A stretch of 64,000 nucleotides of DNA from WTKG01 sp963735005. GTDB taxonomy: Bacteria > Actinomycetota > Actinomycetes > Actinomycetales > Demequinaceae. Positions 54,881 to 63,903 of the stretch are shown here, piece by piece; positions within the stretch are counted from its first letter, which is position 1; the number at the start of each line of letters is the position of its first letter. The DNA lies in assembly GCA_963735005.1 (NCBI GenBank), contig CAVTJA010000010.1, positions 186,001 to 250,000 on the forward strand. Direction: 5' to 3'. Made by a program: the position numbers and the translations under genes. The notes below the pieces were generated by a model. It had not been told where the DNA came from and searched no databases. It saw only the letters and a list, made by a program, of their open reading frames with translations.

Positions 54881-56626
54881 CTACTTGCCCCAGGCGATGC
54901 CGGCGCCGGGGATCGCGTCCAGCAGGCGCTTCGTGTAAGGCTTCTTGGCCTTGGCAAAGATGTCGTCCGTCGTGCCGGACTCGACGATCTTGCCGTCCTC
55001 CATCACCACCACGTCGTCCGCGATGACGCGCACGACCGCGAGGTCGTGCGTGATGAAGATGTACGTCAGGTCGAGCTCGGACTGGAGATCCGCAAGTAGC
55101 TGGAGCACCTGAGCCTGCACCAACACGTCGAGGGCCGAGACCGCCTCGTCGAGCACCACAAGGTCAGGCTTGAGCGCCAGGGCGCGGGCGATGGCCACGC
55201 GCTGGCGCTGCCCGCCCGACAACTCGTTCGGGTAGCGGTGCACGAGCGACGACGGCAGGGACACCTGCTCGAGGAGCTCATGCACACGTTCTGACCGGCT
55301 GGCGTGGTCGCCCACGCGGTGCACCTTGAGCGGCTCCGAAATGATGGCGCCGATCGAGCGCTGCGGGTCGAGCGAGCCGTACGGGTCCTGGAACACGGGC
55401 TGCATGTGGCTGCGCACCGCGAACAACTTCGCGTGCGAGGCTCCGGAGATTTTGGTCCCCGCGACGGTGATCTCGCCGGACGTTGGCTGTTCAAGCCCGA
55501 GGATCATCTTGGCGGCCGTGGTCTTGCCGGAGCCGGACTCGCCCACAATCGCCATTGTCGAGCCGCGCCTCACGTCGAACGAGATGTTGTCCACCGCCGT
55601 GAGCGGCTCGGAGCGGAAGCCCCCGCGCCGAATCGCGTACACCTTTGTGAGGTCGCGAACCTGGACAATCGCATGGCTATCCGCGGCCAGCGCGGCCTCG
55701 CGGCGCGCGGCGATCGCCACCATGTCTACTCCGCTGGAGCTGCCCTCGGCAGGCGCCTTCTCGCTCGCCTCGATGCGACGCGAGGCGATCGACGGCGCGG
55801 CCGCGATCAGACGCTTCGTGTACGGGTGGCGGGGGCGCTGGACGATCTCGAGGCTGGGCCCCGCCTCCACGATCTTGCCCTCGTGCATCACGATGAGCTT
55901 GGACGCGCGTTCGGCCGCGAGACCGAGGTCGTGCGTGATAAGCAGCAACGCCGTATTGCGCTCCTTTACGAGCGTCTCGATGTGGTCGAGGATCGTCTTC
56001 TGCACCGTCACGTCGAGCGCCGACGTCGGCTCGTCCGCGATCAGGAGCTTGGGACCGGAGGCGAGGCCGATGCCGATCAAGACGCGCTGGCGCATGCCGC
56101 CAGAGAACTCGTGCGGGAACTGCTTCATCCGCCGCTCGGCATCCGCGAGGCCCGCGTGCTTGAGGGCCTCAATTGCGAGCCGGTTGATTTCCTTGCGGCC
56201 CTTCGCCTTGCCGTTCGCCCGAATGGCCTCGCGCACCTGAAATCCGATGGACCACACGGGGTTGAGGTTCGACATCGGGTCCTGCGGCACGTAGCCGATG
56301 ACGGAGCCGCGGATGCCCGCCATCTGGCGCTCGCTCTTGCGAACGATATCGGCGCCCTCGACGAGAATCTGCCCACCCGAAATCTTGCCGCTGCCGGGGA
56401 GCAGGTTGAGCAAAGCGGTGGCCGTGGTGGACTTTCCGGAACCCGACTCGCCCACGATCGCGACCGTCTCGCCAGCATGGATATCGAACGAGATGCCGCG
56501 GACCGCCTGAATCGCGCCGCGCTGGGTCCGGAAAGAGACCTCAAGGTCCTTCACGCTGACAAGCGGGCCGGTGAAGGGCGCCTTTCGCGACTCGGCTACT
56601 GCTACTTCGGTGAGCTCGCTGGTCAT
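54881..56626 (-). CDS. Fused two-domain peptide ABC transporter ATP-binding protein (DppD-DppF)
   Basis: 581 residues with two complete ATPase domains. Domain 1: GESGSGKSTTATALLN, SGGMRQRVLIGIGLA, LLIADEPTSALDV. Domain 2: GESGSGKTTAAKMILG, LSGGQRQRVAIARALAL, LVVLDEAVSALDV. Both have Opp/Dpp-type C-terminal extensions (HPYTKRLIAAAPS and KPYTKRLLDAIPG). Such fusions are common in actinobacteria. It energises the two permeases encoded upstream; its ATG overlaps the DppC stop (ATGA). Confidence 0.95.
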   Translation of the reverse strand: MTSELTEVAVAESRKAPFTGPLVSVKDLEVSFRTQRGAIQAVRGISFDIHAGETVAIVGESGSGKSTTATALLNLLPGSGKISGGQILVEGADIVRKSERQMAGIRGSVIGYVPQDPMSNLNPVWSIGFQVREAIRANGKAKGRKEINRLAIEALKHAGLADAERRMKQFPHEFSGGMRQRVLIGIGLASGPKLLIADEPTSALDVTVQKTILDHIETLVKERNTALLLITHDLGLAAERASKLIVMHEGKIVEAGPSLEIVQRPRHPYTKRLIAAAPSIASRRIEASEKAPAEGSSSGVDMVAIAARREAALAADSHAIVQVRDLTKVYAIRRGGFRSEPLTAVDNISFDVRRGSTMAIVGESGSGKTTAAKMILGLEQPTSGEITVAGTKISGASHAKLFAVRSHMQPVFQDPYGSLDPQRSIGAIISEPLKVHRVGDHASRSERVHELLEQVSLPSSLVHRYPNELSGGQRQRVAIARALALKPDLVVLDEAVSALDVLVQAQVLQLLADLQSELDLTYIFITHDLAVVRVIADDVVVMEDGKIVESGTTDDIFAKAKKPYTKRLLDAIPGAGIAWGK

Positions 56627-57570
56627 CGGCGTGCCCTCGCCTTCGGGTCAAGCGCGTCTCGGATCAGTTCGCCAAGCACAATAAACGCGAGCACGGCAGT
56701 GGTCAGCGCGAGCGACGGCCACATCAGTGCCATGGGCGAAGTGCGGATGGTGGTTTGCGCCGCGGAAATGTCATTGCCCCAGGACATCACGTTCGGTCCC
56801 AATCCAATTCCCAAGTAACTCAATGTCGCTTCGGCAACGATGGCCGCGCCGAGGCTAATCGTCAGGTACACGATGACCGGCGTAATCGAGTTGGGCACGA
56901 CGTGGCGCACAAGGGTGCTGAATCGGGAACGACCCAGGGAGCGCGACGCCGCTACGTAGTCGTTGTTCTTCACCTGGAGCACCTCGGCCCTGAGGATGCG
57001 GGCAAGCGACGCCCACGCGAAGCCACCGATGGCAAACGCGATGGTCCACACGCTGCGGTGCTCGCGCAGCGTCGTCATGACGACAATCGCGGCGAGGAAG
57101 TAGGGAATGGAGAAGAAGATGTCTCCTACGCGGGACATCAGCGAGTCAAGTTTGCCGCCGTAGTACCCGGAAATCGCGCCCATCGGGATACCGATCAGTG
57201 CCGTGATGAGCGTGGCGAGCACGCCCACAGCTAGCGACGTCCGAGCGCCCCACACGACGCGTGCGTAAACGTCACAACCCTGGCGCGTGTATCCGAGCGG
57301 GTGCCCGGGCTCGCCTGCACCGTTGCTGTTCGAGAGCATGCAGTCGTGGTTCGGTTCCGCAGACGTGAACAGCGTCGGGAAGAAGGACATTGCCAGCAAG
57401 ATGCCCACGATGACCAAAGCGACGTAGAACAGCGGGCGTCGTCGCAGGTCCCGCCAGGCATCGAGCCACAGGTTGCTGCGCCGGTCACCCAGCCTGACGG
57501 TGTCGACGTCGGCGACGGCATCGTCCTCGCCGAGCGGAGCCACGTAGTGGTCTTCGGAGCGCTTAGACAT
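56623..57570 (-). CDS. Peptide ABC transporter permease, DppC type
   Basis: 315 residues from ATG 57570 with GAGGA upstream. It overlaps the DppB gene by 8 bp. A soluble N-terminus is followed by six membrane helices, the OppC_N helix (RPLFYVALVIVGILLAMSFF) and the permease loop EVLQVKNNDYVAASRSLGRS. It pairs with DppB to import oligopeptides or related solutes. Confidence 0.95.
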   Translation of the reverse strand: MSKRSEDHYVAPLGEDDAVADVDTVRLGDRRSNLWLDAWRDLRRRPLFYVALVIVGILLAMSFFPTLFTSAEPNHDCMLSNSNGAGEPGHPLGYTRQGCDVYARVVWGARTSLAVGVLATLITALIGIPMGAISGYYGGKLDSLMSRVGDIFFSIPYFLAAIVVMTTLREHRSVWTIAFAIGGFAWASLARILRAEVLQVKNNDYVAASRSLGRSRFSTLVRHVVPNSITPVIVYLTISLGAAIVAEATLSYLGIGLGPNVMSWGNDISAAQTTIRTSPMALMWPSLALTTAVLAFIVLGELIRDALDPKARARR

Positions 57571-58489
57571 ATCGAATCCTCGGGTCAAGGACGGCGTACA
57601 AGAGGTCAACCAAGATATTCACGACCACGTAGACCAGCGTCAGGATCGTCACGAAGGTGACAATCGTGGGGCCCTCGCCGCGGATGATCGCCTGGTAGAG
57701 CGTGTTGCCGACACCCGGAATGTTGAAGATTCCCTCGGTGACCGTGGTGCCGGCGACTAGCGCGCCGAAGCTCGCGGCCGTGTTTGTCACCACGGGGATG
57801 AACGAGTTGCGGGCGATGTGAACAGGAATGACGCGCCGTGCGGTAAGACCCTTCGCGTACGCGGTGCGCACGTAGTCGGCGTCGCGGGCCTCGATGACCG
57901 AGCCGCGCATGAGGCGCATGCCTGTCACATAGATCGTCACGGCGATGACGATTGCAGGCAGCATCATGGCGCCCCAAGTGGAGTTCGCCCCTACCGTAGG
58001 TGGCGCCCACCCCCATTTGATCGCAACAAAGTACTGGGCGAGGAAGAGCGCCACGAAGATCGGGAATGAGTTCAACACAAGCGCGACCACAAGGTTGAAG
58101 TGATCGATCAACTTGCCCGCCCGCATTCCAGAGATCAGCCCGACTACGGCGGCGAGCGCGAACTCGGCGATAACGGCGATCACGACAAGCTTGAGGGTGA
58201 CGGGAAAAGTCCGAGCGGCGACATCTTTGACGCTCTGGCCGGAGAAGGTCTCTCCAAGGTTCCAGGTAAACACGTCCCGCATGTAGAGCAGGTACTGCGT
58301 CAGAAACGGTTGGTCCAGGTGGTACTGCGCACGCAGGGCCTCGACAACGGCGGGGTTCGGGGTGCGATCGCCGAACAGCGCAAGGATCGGGTCTCCCGGC
58401 ATGGCAAACACCATGAAGTAGATCAGTAGCGTCGTGCCAAAGAAGACCGGTATCGCCTGCAACAACCGGCGAATCACGTACCGCGTCAT
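57563..58489 (-). CDS. Peptide ABC transporter permease, DppB type
   Basis: 308 residues, six helices. It begins with the family N-terminus RYVIRRLLQAIPVFFGTTLL and carries FAMPGDPI and the coupling loop VIEARDADYVRTAYAKGL. The typical C-terminus DLLYAVLDPRIRY is intact. It is separated from the binding-protein gene by 156 bp containing a strong hairpin. Confidence 0.95.
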   Translation of the reverse strand: MTRYVIRRLLQAIPVFFGTTLLIYFMVFAMPGDPILALFGDRTPNPAVVEALRAQYHLDQPFLTQYLLYMRDVFTWNLGETFSGQSVKDVAARTFPVTLKLVVIAVIAEFALAAVVGLISGMRAGKLIDHFNLVVALVLNSFPIFVALFLAQYFVAIKWGWAPPTVGANSTWGAMMLPAIVIAVTIYVTGMRLMRGSVIEARDADYVRTAYAKGLTARRVIPVHIARNSFIPVVTNTAASFGALVAGTTVTEGIFNIPGVGNTLYQAIIRGEGPTIVTFVTILTLVYVVVNILVDLLYAVLDPRIRYV

Positions 58490-58598
58490 GCGGGTTCCCC
58501 GTTTCGCGTCGGACCAACTCGAGATCTACAGCCATCGTAGGGGCTGTGCTACCCCTTGAGCGCCTTCCGGGAAGTGGCCTTCACCTCCCTTGCAAAGG

Positions 58599-58638
58599 CC
58601 CGAGGGCCCGCCCCGCCGAAGCGGGACGGGCCCTCGGG
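58599..58638. terminator. 18-bp stem-loop with UUCG-type tetraloop after the binding-protein gene
   Basis: CCCGAGGGCCCGCCCCGC at 58599-58616 pairs with 58621-58638 with a single mismatch. On the reverse-strand RNA the loop is UUCG closed by a C-G pair, an extra-stable tetraloop. It lies 8 nt beyond the stop of the binding-protein gene and before dppB. It should protect the upstream mRNA and lower permease expression. Confidence 0.85.
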
Positions 58639-58645
58639 AATGTTG

Positions 58646-60277
58646 CTAGTTCTTCGTGATCTGGTAGTACAGCGGCACGGAGTTCCAGCCGAACTGCACG
58701 TTGCTTACCGTGTTTGCGTAAGCACCGGTCACGTTGGCGTACCAGAGCGGGATCGCAGGCAGGTCCTGCAGCAGGACCTCCTGGGCCGCCTGGAACTTCT
58801 CGTTGGCCGAAGCCGTGTCGGGCGCGACGTTGCCCTCCTGGAGCAGCTTGTCGAACTCGGCACTCGAGTAGTTGCCGTCGTTCACCGGAGCGCCGGTGGC
58901 GTAGAGCGGGCCCAGGAAGTTGAACAGACCCGGGTAGTCCGCCTGCCAGCCGGTGCGGAACGCGGTCTTGATCGACTCGTCGTGCACCAGCTTCCGGTAC
59001 TCGCCGAAGGTCGGGTACGGGTCGCCCGACGCCTCGATACCAAGGGTGTTCTTGATCGAGTTGCAGACTGCGTCGACCCAGGCCTGGTGGCCGCCGTCGG
59101 CGTTGTAGGCAATCTTGAACTCACCCTTCCACGGGCTGATTGCGTCGGCCTGAGCCCACAGCTTCTTAGCCTCGTCGGGGTTGTAGGCGAGCACATCCGC
59201 GCCATCAAGGCTCGACGACCATCCGTCGACTACCGGCGACGTGAAGTCGCTGGCAGGGGTACGGGTGCCGTTGTAGATGACGTCCGTGATCTCCTTGCGG
59301 TTGATGGACATCGACAGCGCCTGACGACGCAGCTTGCCCTCTTCGCCCTTGAAGTGCGCGATCCAGTAGGGGATCGTGAAGGACTGGAAGATCGCAGCGC
59401 TCTGGTTGACAGCGCGGTCGCCCAAGTCCGTCTCGAACGTCGCGTACTCGCTGTCCGGGACGCCGTCGATGACGTCCACCTGGTCGGCCTGCAAATCCGC
59501 GTATGCGGCTTGCTGCGTGGCGTAGAAGACGAACGTCAGACCATCGTTGACTGGCTTGCGCCCGCCCATGTAGTCAGGGTTCGTCACCAGGTCGATCTGG
59601 ACGTCGTGCTGCCACGCGTCCGGACCGGCGAGCATGTACGGGCCGTTGCCGATCGGGTGCTGCCCGAATGCTTGCATGTCGTCAAAAGCCGACGCGGGCA
59701 GCGGATAGTAGGCCGAGTAGCCAAGGCGCTGGGCAAAGTCGCCAGCTTCCTTGTTCAACTTGATCGTGAACGTCAAGTCGTCGACGATCTGGAGGCCCGT
59801 CAAGGGCGAGTCCTCCTTGTAGCTGAAGCCCTCGATGTCCTCGAAGAAGTAGGAGTTGTCCTGCTGGTTTGACGCGAGCGCGCCGTACTGCCACGCGTCA
59901 ACAAATGACGCGGCGTTAACAGGCTCACCGTTGGTGAAGGTCCAGCCCGGCTTGATCTTCACCTCGTAGTTCGAGGCGTCGATCTTCGTGATCGACTCTG
60001 CAACTTCGTTGTGCGCAGCGCCGGTCGCGTCGTAGTACTCGAGCCCGGCGAACATAGCGTCAATGATCTTGCCGCCACCAGTCTCGGACGTAGCCGTCGG
60101 GATCAGCGGGTTCTGAGGCTCGGATCCGTTGGTCTTGATAATCGCCGGAGCGGCGGCGGTTGTCGTCGTCGTCGCGGTCGTGGGCGTCTCTTCGGGGTTG
60201 TTGGAACAACCGACGAGCGCGAGGCTCGCCACTGCCGAGAGCGCGATGCCACGTAGGGCGTTCTTGCTCACTTTCAT
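58646..60277 (-). CDS. Peptide-binding lipoprotein (ABC transporter SBP, family 5)
   Basis: 543 residues from ATG 60277 with a perfect AAGGAGG. The upstream part of the open frame is not coding. Signal peptide with lipobox LALVGC, Thr-rich linker, then a family-5 solute-binding fold (KIIDAMFAGLEYYDATGAA, VKIKPGWTFTNGEPVNAASF, VDAWQYGALAS). It binds oligopeptides, nickel or opine-like solutes for the Dpp permease. Confidence 0.95.
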   Translation of the reverse strand: MKVSKNALRGIALSAVASLALVGCSNNPEETPTTATTTTTAAAPAIIKTNGSEPQNPLIPTATSETGGGKIIDAMFAGLEYYDATGAAHNEVAESITKIDASNYEVKIKPGWTFTNGEPVNAASFVDAWQYGALASNQQDNSYFFEDIEGFSYKEDSPLTGLQIVDDLTFTIKLNKEAGDFAQRLGYSAYYPLPASAFDDMQAFGQHPIGNGPYMLAGPDAWQHDVQIDLVTNPDYMGGRKPVNDGLTFVFYATQQAAYADLQADQVDVIDGVPDSEYATFETDLGDRAVNQSAAIFQSFTIPYWIAHFKGEEGKLRRQALSMSINRKEITDVIYNGTRTPASDFTSPVVDGWSSSLDGADVLAYNPDEAKKLWAQADAISPWKGEFKIAYNADGGHQAWVDAVCNSIKNTLGIEASGDPYPTFGEYRKLVHDESIKTAFRTGWQADYPGLFNFLGPLYATGAPVNDGNYSSAEFDKLLQEGNVAPDTASANEKFQAAQEVLLQDLPAIPLWYANVTGAYANTVSNVQFGWNSVPLYYQITKN

Positions 60278-60508
60278 TTTGCCTCCTTCGAGCCCGCGAG
60301 CGGGCTTCCAACTCACGTGGGTCCGGATCGCGGCCCACCATGAATCGCACGGAGAGTTTCTCCGGGGTGTCTCCACCGTATTCTCGAATATCGGTTTGCA
60401 CGATAGGAGATTGTCGCCACATGGCGAATTGAGTTCGAATCGTGACCAAAAGCACGATCGTTCGGCTCTATTTGGGCTTGACGGCCGCGAATGCCCTGCT
60501 AGGCACCG
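60278..60508. promoter_or_regulatory. Upstream region of the peptide ABC operon
   Basis: 231 bp. It contains a short GC-rich hairpin (AGCCCG/CGGGCT near 60291-60306) in the 5' leader of the binding-protein gene and an AT-richer stretch at about 60380-60480 that should hold the promoter. No exact -35/-10 pair or operator could be assigned. Confidence 0.4.
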
Positions 60509-60685
60509 CTATGCGTCCTCTGCGCCGTCGCCTTCACCAAGCCGAGGGATGACGATGTGGTGGCCATCTACCGTGACGAGAGGCGGCTCCGCGGCGGGCG
60601 CGGGCACGGGCAGCTCCTTGTCGGCGTCGCGATTTCGCCGCGCCTCGGCGGCTTCCGGGTGGAAGACCTCTTCGAGCCCGGTCAC
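60509..60685 (-). CDS. Small hypothetical protein coupled to ispH
   Basis: 58 residues from a GTG that overlaps the ispH stop by GTGA. Sequence type: acidic/charged (EEVFHPEAAEARRNRDADKE), Pro-Ala linker, then a short beta-like segment (PPLVTVDGHHIVIPRLGEG). No family was recognised. Support comes only from the coupling and codon usage like its neighbour. Confidence 0.55.
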   Translation of the reverse strand: MTGLEEVFHPEAAEARRNRDADKELPVPAPAAEPPLVTVDGHHIVIPRLGEGDGAEDA

Positions 60686-61665
60686 GCCTGCATCGCCTGG
60701 TCGGCCTGCTGGGCCTTGAGGTCGGCGCGGATCTCGCGGGGCAGGGAGAACATCAGATCCTCGGTCGCGGTGCGGACCTCTTCGACCGTGTCGTACCCGC
60801 GCGCGGCGAGGTCGTCGAGCACGTCGCGCACGAGGATCTCGGGCACCGAGGCTCCCGACGTCACGCCCACGGTCCTGACGCCGTCGAACCAGGCGTCGTC
60901 CATCTCGCGGGCGCGGTCGATGCGGTAGGACGCCTTGGCGCCGTGCTGCAGCGCGACCTCGACGAGCCGCACGGAGTTGGACGAGTTCGCAGAGCCGACG
61001 ACGATCACGAGGTCGCAATCCGGCGCGAACTTCTTCACCGCCACCTGACGGTTCTGGGTGGCGTAGCAGATGTCGTCGCTGGGCGGATCCTGAAGTTTGG
61101 GGAAGCGCGCGCGCAGGCGGCGCACCGTCTCCATCGTCTCGTCGACGCTGAGCGTGGTCTGCGACAGCCACACCACGTTGTCCGGGTCGGGAACCTCGAC
61201 CGTGTCGGCCTCGTCTGGGGTGTTGACGACGATGGTGTGCTCGGGGGCCTCGCCTGCCGTGCCCTCGACCTCCTCGTGGCCGTCGTGGCCAATCAGCAGG
61301 ATGGTCTGGTCCGCCTTGGCGAACCGCACCGCCTCTTTGTGCACCTTGGTGACGAGCGGGCAGGTCGCGTCGATCGTGAGCAGGTTCCGCGCGTCGGCGC
61401 TTTCGCGTACCGCGGGCGACACCCCGTGCGCGCTGAACACGACGCGAGCGCCCTCGGGCACCTCGTCCGTCTCGTTGACGAAGATCGCGCCGCGCTCGGA
61501 CAGCGTCTCCACGACGTACTTGTTGTGGACGATCTCCTTGCGCACGTAGATGGGCGCGCCGTGCAGCTCGAGCGCCTTCTCGACCGCGATAACGGCACGG
61601 TCGACGCCCGCGCAGTACCCGCGCGGGGCGGCCAGCAGGACGCGCTTGTCAACGAGGTTGGGCAT
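60682..61665 (-). CDS. ispH: 4-hydroxy-3-methylbut-2-enyl diphosphate reductase
   Basis: 327 residues from ATG 61665; the longer frame is antisense to xseA. The three cluster-binding cysteines are in PRGYCAGVDRA, IDATCPLVTKVH and DICYATQNRQ. VVGSANSSNSVRL, AHGVSP and TSGASVPEILV are further IspH hallmarks. It makes IPP and DMAPP in the last step of the MEP pathway. It is divergent from xseA with 30 bp between the starts. Confidence 0.96.
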   Translation of the reverse strand: MPNLVDKRVLLAAPRGYCAGVDRAVIAVEKALELHGAPIYVRKEIVHNKYVVETLSERGAIFVNETDEVPEGARVVFSAHGVSPAVRESADARNLLTIDATCPLVTKVHKEAVRFAKADQTILLIGHDGHEEVEGTAGEAPEHTIVVNTPDEADTVEVPDPDNVVWLSQTTLSVDETMETVRRLRARFPKLQDPPSDDICYATQNRQVAVKKFAPDCDLVIVVGSANSSNSVRLVEVALQHGAKASYRIDRAREMDDAWFDGVRTVGVTSGASVPEILVRDVLDDLAARGYDTVEEVRTATEDLMFSLPREIRADLKAQQADQAMQA

Positions 61666-61695
61666 AGGGCAATCGTACGTGGCACTCTTGAGGGC

Positions 61696-62928
61696 GTGAC
61701 ACAGCCCCTCCCGGAGACCGCAGGCGAGACGTCTGCCGAGCACCCGTGGCCGGTGCGCCACCTGTCGCCAAAGATCAAGGACTACATCGACAAGATGGCG
61801 CCGGTGTGGGTCGAGGGTCAGGCCGTCAACGTCAAGCGCTGGCGGCACCTGGTGTTCCTGACGCTGCGCGACGCCGAGGCCGAAATGTCCATCCCCGCGA
61901 TGCTCCCGGCCGCCGCGGCCGACGCGCTCGCCGAGCCCCTCGCGGACGGCGCCCGGATCGTCATCCACGCCAAGCCGGAGTGGCGCCTCAAGAACGGCTC
62001 GCTACAGCTCAACGCGCGCGAGGTGAGGGGCGTCGGGCTAGGCGAGCTGCTGGCGCGCATCGAGCAGCTCCGCGAGGCCCTCGCCGCCGAGGGCCTGTTC
62101 GCGGACGACCGCAAGGTGCCCCTCCCGTTCGCGCCGCGCCTCGTCGGGCTCGTGTGCGCCACCCAGGGCGACGCGGAGCACGACGTGGTCGTCAATGCCA
62201 CGGCGCGGTGGCCGTCCGTGCGGTTCGAGATCCGCCGGGTGACGGTGCAGGGCGCGAACGCGGTGCCCGAGGTGACCGCCGCGATCGCCGAGCTCGACGC
62301 GCGTGACGACATCGACGTGATCGTGGTCGCGCGCGGCGGCGGCTCGCTCGAGGACCTGCTGCCGTTCTCTTCCGAGGTGCTGGTGCGCGCCGCCGCCGCG
62401 TGCGTGACGCCGCTCGTCAGCGCAATCGGCCACGAGAAGGACGCCCCCCTGCTGGACCTCGTCGCCGACCTGCGCGCGTCAACCCCTACCGACGCCGGCA
62501 AGCGCATCGTGCCCGACGCGGCCGAGGAGGGGCGCGCCGTCGCAGCCGCCCGGGCGGGGATGCGCGCCGCCGTCGAGGCCCGCCTGGACCGGGCGGCTCA
62601 AGCGCTCATGGGCGTGATCACCCGGCCGGTGCTCGTGCACCCCGACCGGCTCGTGGAGCCTCACGCGCGCGAGCTCGACGTGACGCGGTTGCACAGCGGG
62701 CGCGCGCTGGTAGGGGTGTTGAGCGAGGCACACGCCGGGCTCACCGAACTTCAGGCGAGCCTGCGAGCGCTATCGCCGCAGTCCACGCTCGACCGCGGCT
62801 ACGCGGTAGTGCAGGCGGCGGGAGGCGGGATCATCCGTGACGCCGCGGCACTCGCGTCGGGCGACGCCGTCACGATGCGGTTCGCGTCGGGCGCTGCCGC
62901 CGCCACCGTCACCGACGTCGCCCAGTAG
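61696..62928 (+). CDS. xseA: Exodeoxyribonuclease VII large subunit
   Basis: 410 residues from a GTG at 61696. N-terminal OB-fold (WVEGQAVNVKRWRHLVFLTL), catalytic domain with VIVVARGGGSLEDLLPF, AIGHEKDAPLLDLVADLRAS and TPTDAGKRIVP, then a helical region and the C-terminal RGYAVVQ segment. It forms the nuclease with XseB, which is encoded on the same strand about 0.7 kb on, with an unrelated reverse-strand gene between them. Confidence 0.96.
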   Translation: MTQPLPETAGETSAEHPWPVRHLSPKIKDYIDKMAPVWVEGQAVNVKRWRHLVFLTLRDAEAEMSIPAMLPAAAADALAEPLADGARIVIHAKPEWRLKNGSLQLNAREVRGVGLGELLARIEQLREALAAEGLFADDRKVPLPFAPRLVGLVCATQGDAEHDVVVNATARWPSVRFEIRRVTVQGANAVPEVTAAIAELDARDDIDVIVVARGGGSLEDLLPFSSEVLVRAAAACVTPLVSAIGHEKDAPLLDLVADLRASTPTDAGKRIVPDAAEEGRAVAAARAGMRAAVEARLDRAAQALMGVITRPVLVHPDRLVEPHARELDVTRLHSGRALVGVLSEAHAGLTELQASLRALSPQSTLDRGYAVVQAAGGGIIRDAAALASGDAVTMRFASGAAAATVTDVAQ

Positions 62929-62944
62929 CCCCAGAAACGACGAA

Positions 62945-62971
62945 GCGGCCGGCCCCCTCAGGGCCGACCGC
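62945..62971. terminator. Bidirectional terminator-like stem-loop
   Basis: GCGGCCGGCCC at 62945-62955 pairs with GGGCCGACCGC at 62961-62971 with one mismatch and a 5-nt loop. It sits between the convergent xseA and the repeat protein gene. A second smaller stem (CGCCTCC/GGAGGCG, 62999-63021) overlaps the end of the latter. Confidence 0.65.
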
Positions 62972-63008
62972 GATCGTTGGACAAGGTTTGGCGGAGATCG
63001 CCTCCCCC

Positions 63009-63452
63009 TCAGCTGGAGGCGAGCCCCACCTGTCCTACCGCGGGGACGGCCGCGGACTTCTTGCGCGCCTTCTGGGCCACCTTCGCGGCAAGCGCCACGT
63101 CGCGGTTCCAGGATCGGGCAAGCTTCTGGAGGATCTCCTCCGGGAGGGTCTCGCAACGGATCAGCGCGTGAAGCACTTCTGCGCTCTTGTCCTGCACGAG
63201 CTGCGAGCGGACCTCGAGGGGAATGTCGCGGCGCGGGTTGCGGCCGACGGCTGCGCGAACTGCGGGAGCCGGGTCACTAGCAAGGCGCACGAGGACGGTC
63301 AGCGGCGTCTCAACACGCTCGCCGACGGCGGCGCGCACCTTGACCTCGTCAGACCGCGACAGCTCGGCCAGGTCGTTGTCGGTCAGGTTCGGGTCCTTTG
63401 CGCGCTCAGCGCTGCTGAGTGCGGTCCGTACTGCATAGTCTTCGCTAAACAT
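63009..63452 (-). CDS. Variant leucine-rich-repeat (HEAT/LRV-like) protein
   Basis: 147 residues from ATG 63452 with TGGGGTGA upstream; the open frame to 63629 is not needed. It consists of helical repeats of about 24 residues: ALSSAERAKDPNLTDNDLAE, KVRAAVGERVETPLTVLVRL, AVRAAVGRNPRRDIPLEVRS, EVLHALIRCETLPEEILQKL. This matches the LRV-type repeat family, thought to mediate protein or nucleic-acid contacts. It separates xseA from xseB. Confidence 0.8.
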   Translation of the reverse strand: MFSEDYAVRTALSSAERAKDPNLTDNDLAELSRSDEVKVRAAVGERVETPLTVLVRLASDPAPAVRAAVGRNPRRDIPLEVRSQLVQDKSAEVLHALIRCETLPEEILQKLARSWNRDVALAAKVAQKARKKSAAVPAVGQVGLASS

Positions 63453-63609
63453 AATGTTCACCCCATTGTGAGCAGTTGTTGCTTGTACCCCATGAGAGGG
63501 GGCAACACGCGGACTATGACGCGAAAATGCCCCCCAAATTGGTGGACCCCGTTGTGGTGGTAGATGTGATCCTCGCCATTTCGCGGGCCACACCCGGTAG
63601 CGTTGGGGT

Positions 63610-63903
63610 GTGACCAAGACGCCGGACACCGCCTCCCTGAGCTACGAAGAAGCCCGCGACGAGCTCGTCGGCATCGTGGCGCGGCTCGAGGCGGGCGAGG
63701 CGACGCTCGAGGAGTCCCTGGCGCTATGGGAACGCGGCGAGGCTCTCGCGGATCGCTGCCAGCAACTGCTCGAGGGAGCCCGCGAGCGCATCCGCGAGGT
63801 GCGGGACGGCGCGGCGGATTCGGACGCGGACCCGTCAGACGCCGGCGTCGTCGCCGTGGCGGTGCCTGACGAGGACGTCGACGCGGACAAGGACGGCGCG
63901 TGA
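63610..63903 (+). CDS. xseB: Exodeoxyribonuclease VII small subunit
   Basis: 97 residues from a GTG. The XseB core (SYEEARDELVGIVARLEAGE, TLEESLALWERGEALADRCQ, QLLEGARERI) is complete. An acidic C-terminal tail of about 30 residues (Asp/Ala/Val-rich) extends beyond the usual length of about 70-80. It is overlapped by the following kinase gene (GTGA). Confidence 0.95.
   Translation: MTKTPDTASLSYEEARDELVGIVARLEAGEATLEESLALWERGEALADRCQQLLEGARERIREVRDGAADSDADPSDAGVVAVAVPDEDVDADKDGA

Noticed and set aside
60943..61695. N-terminal extension of xseA over ispH
   Set aside because: That part is antisense to ispH; the native start is the GTG at 61696.
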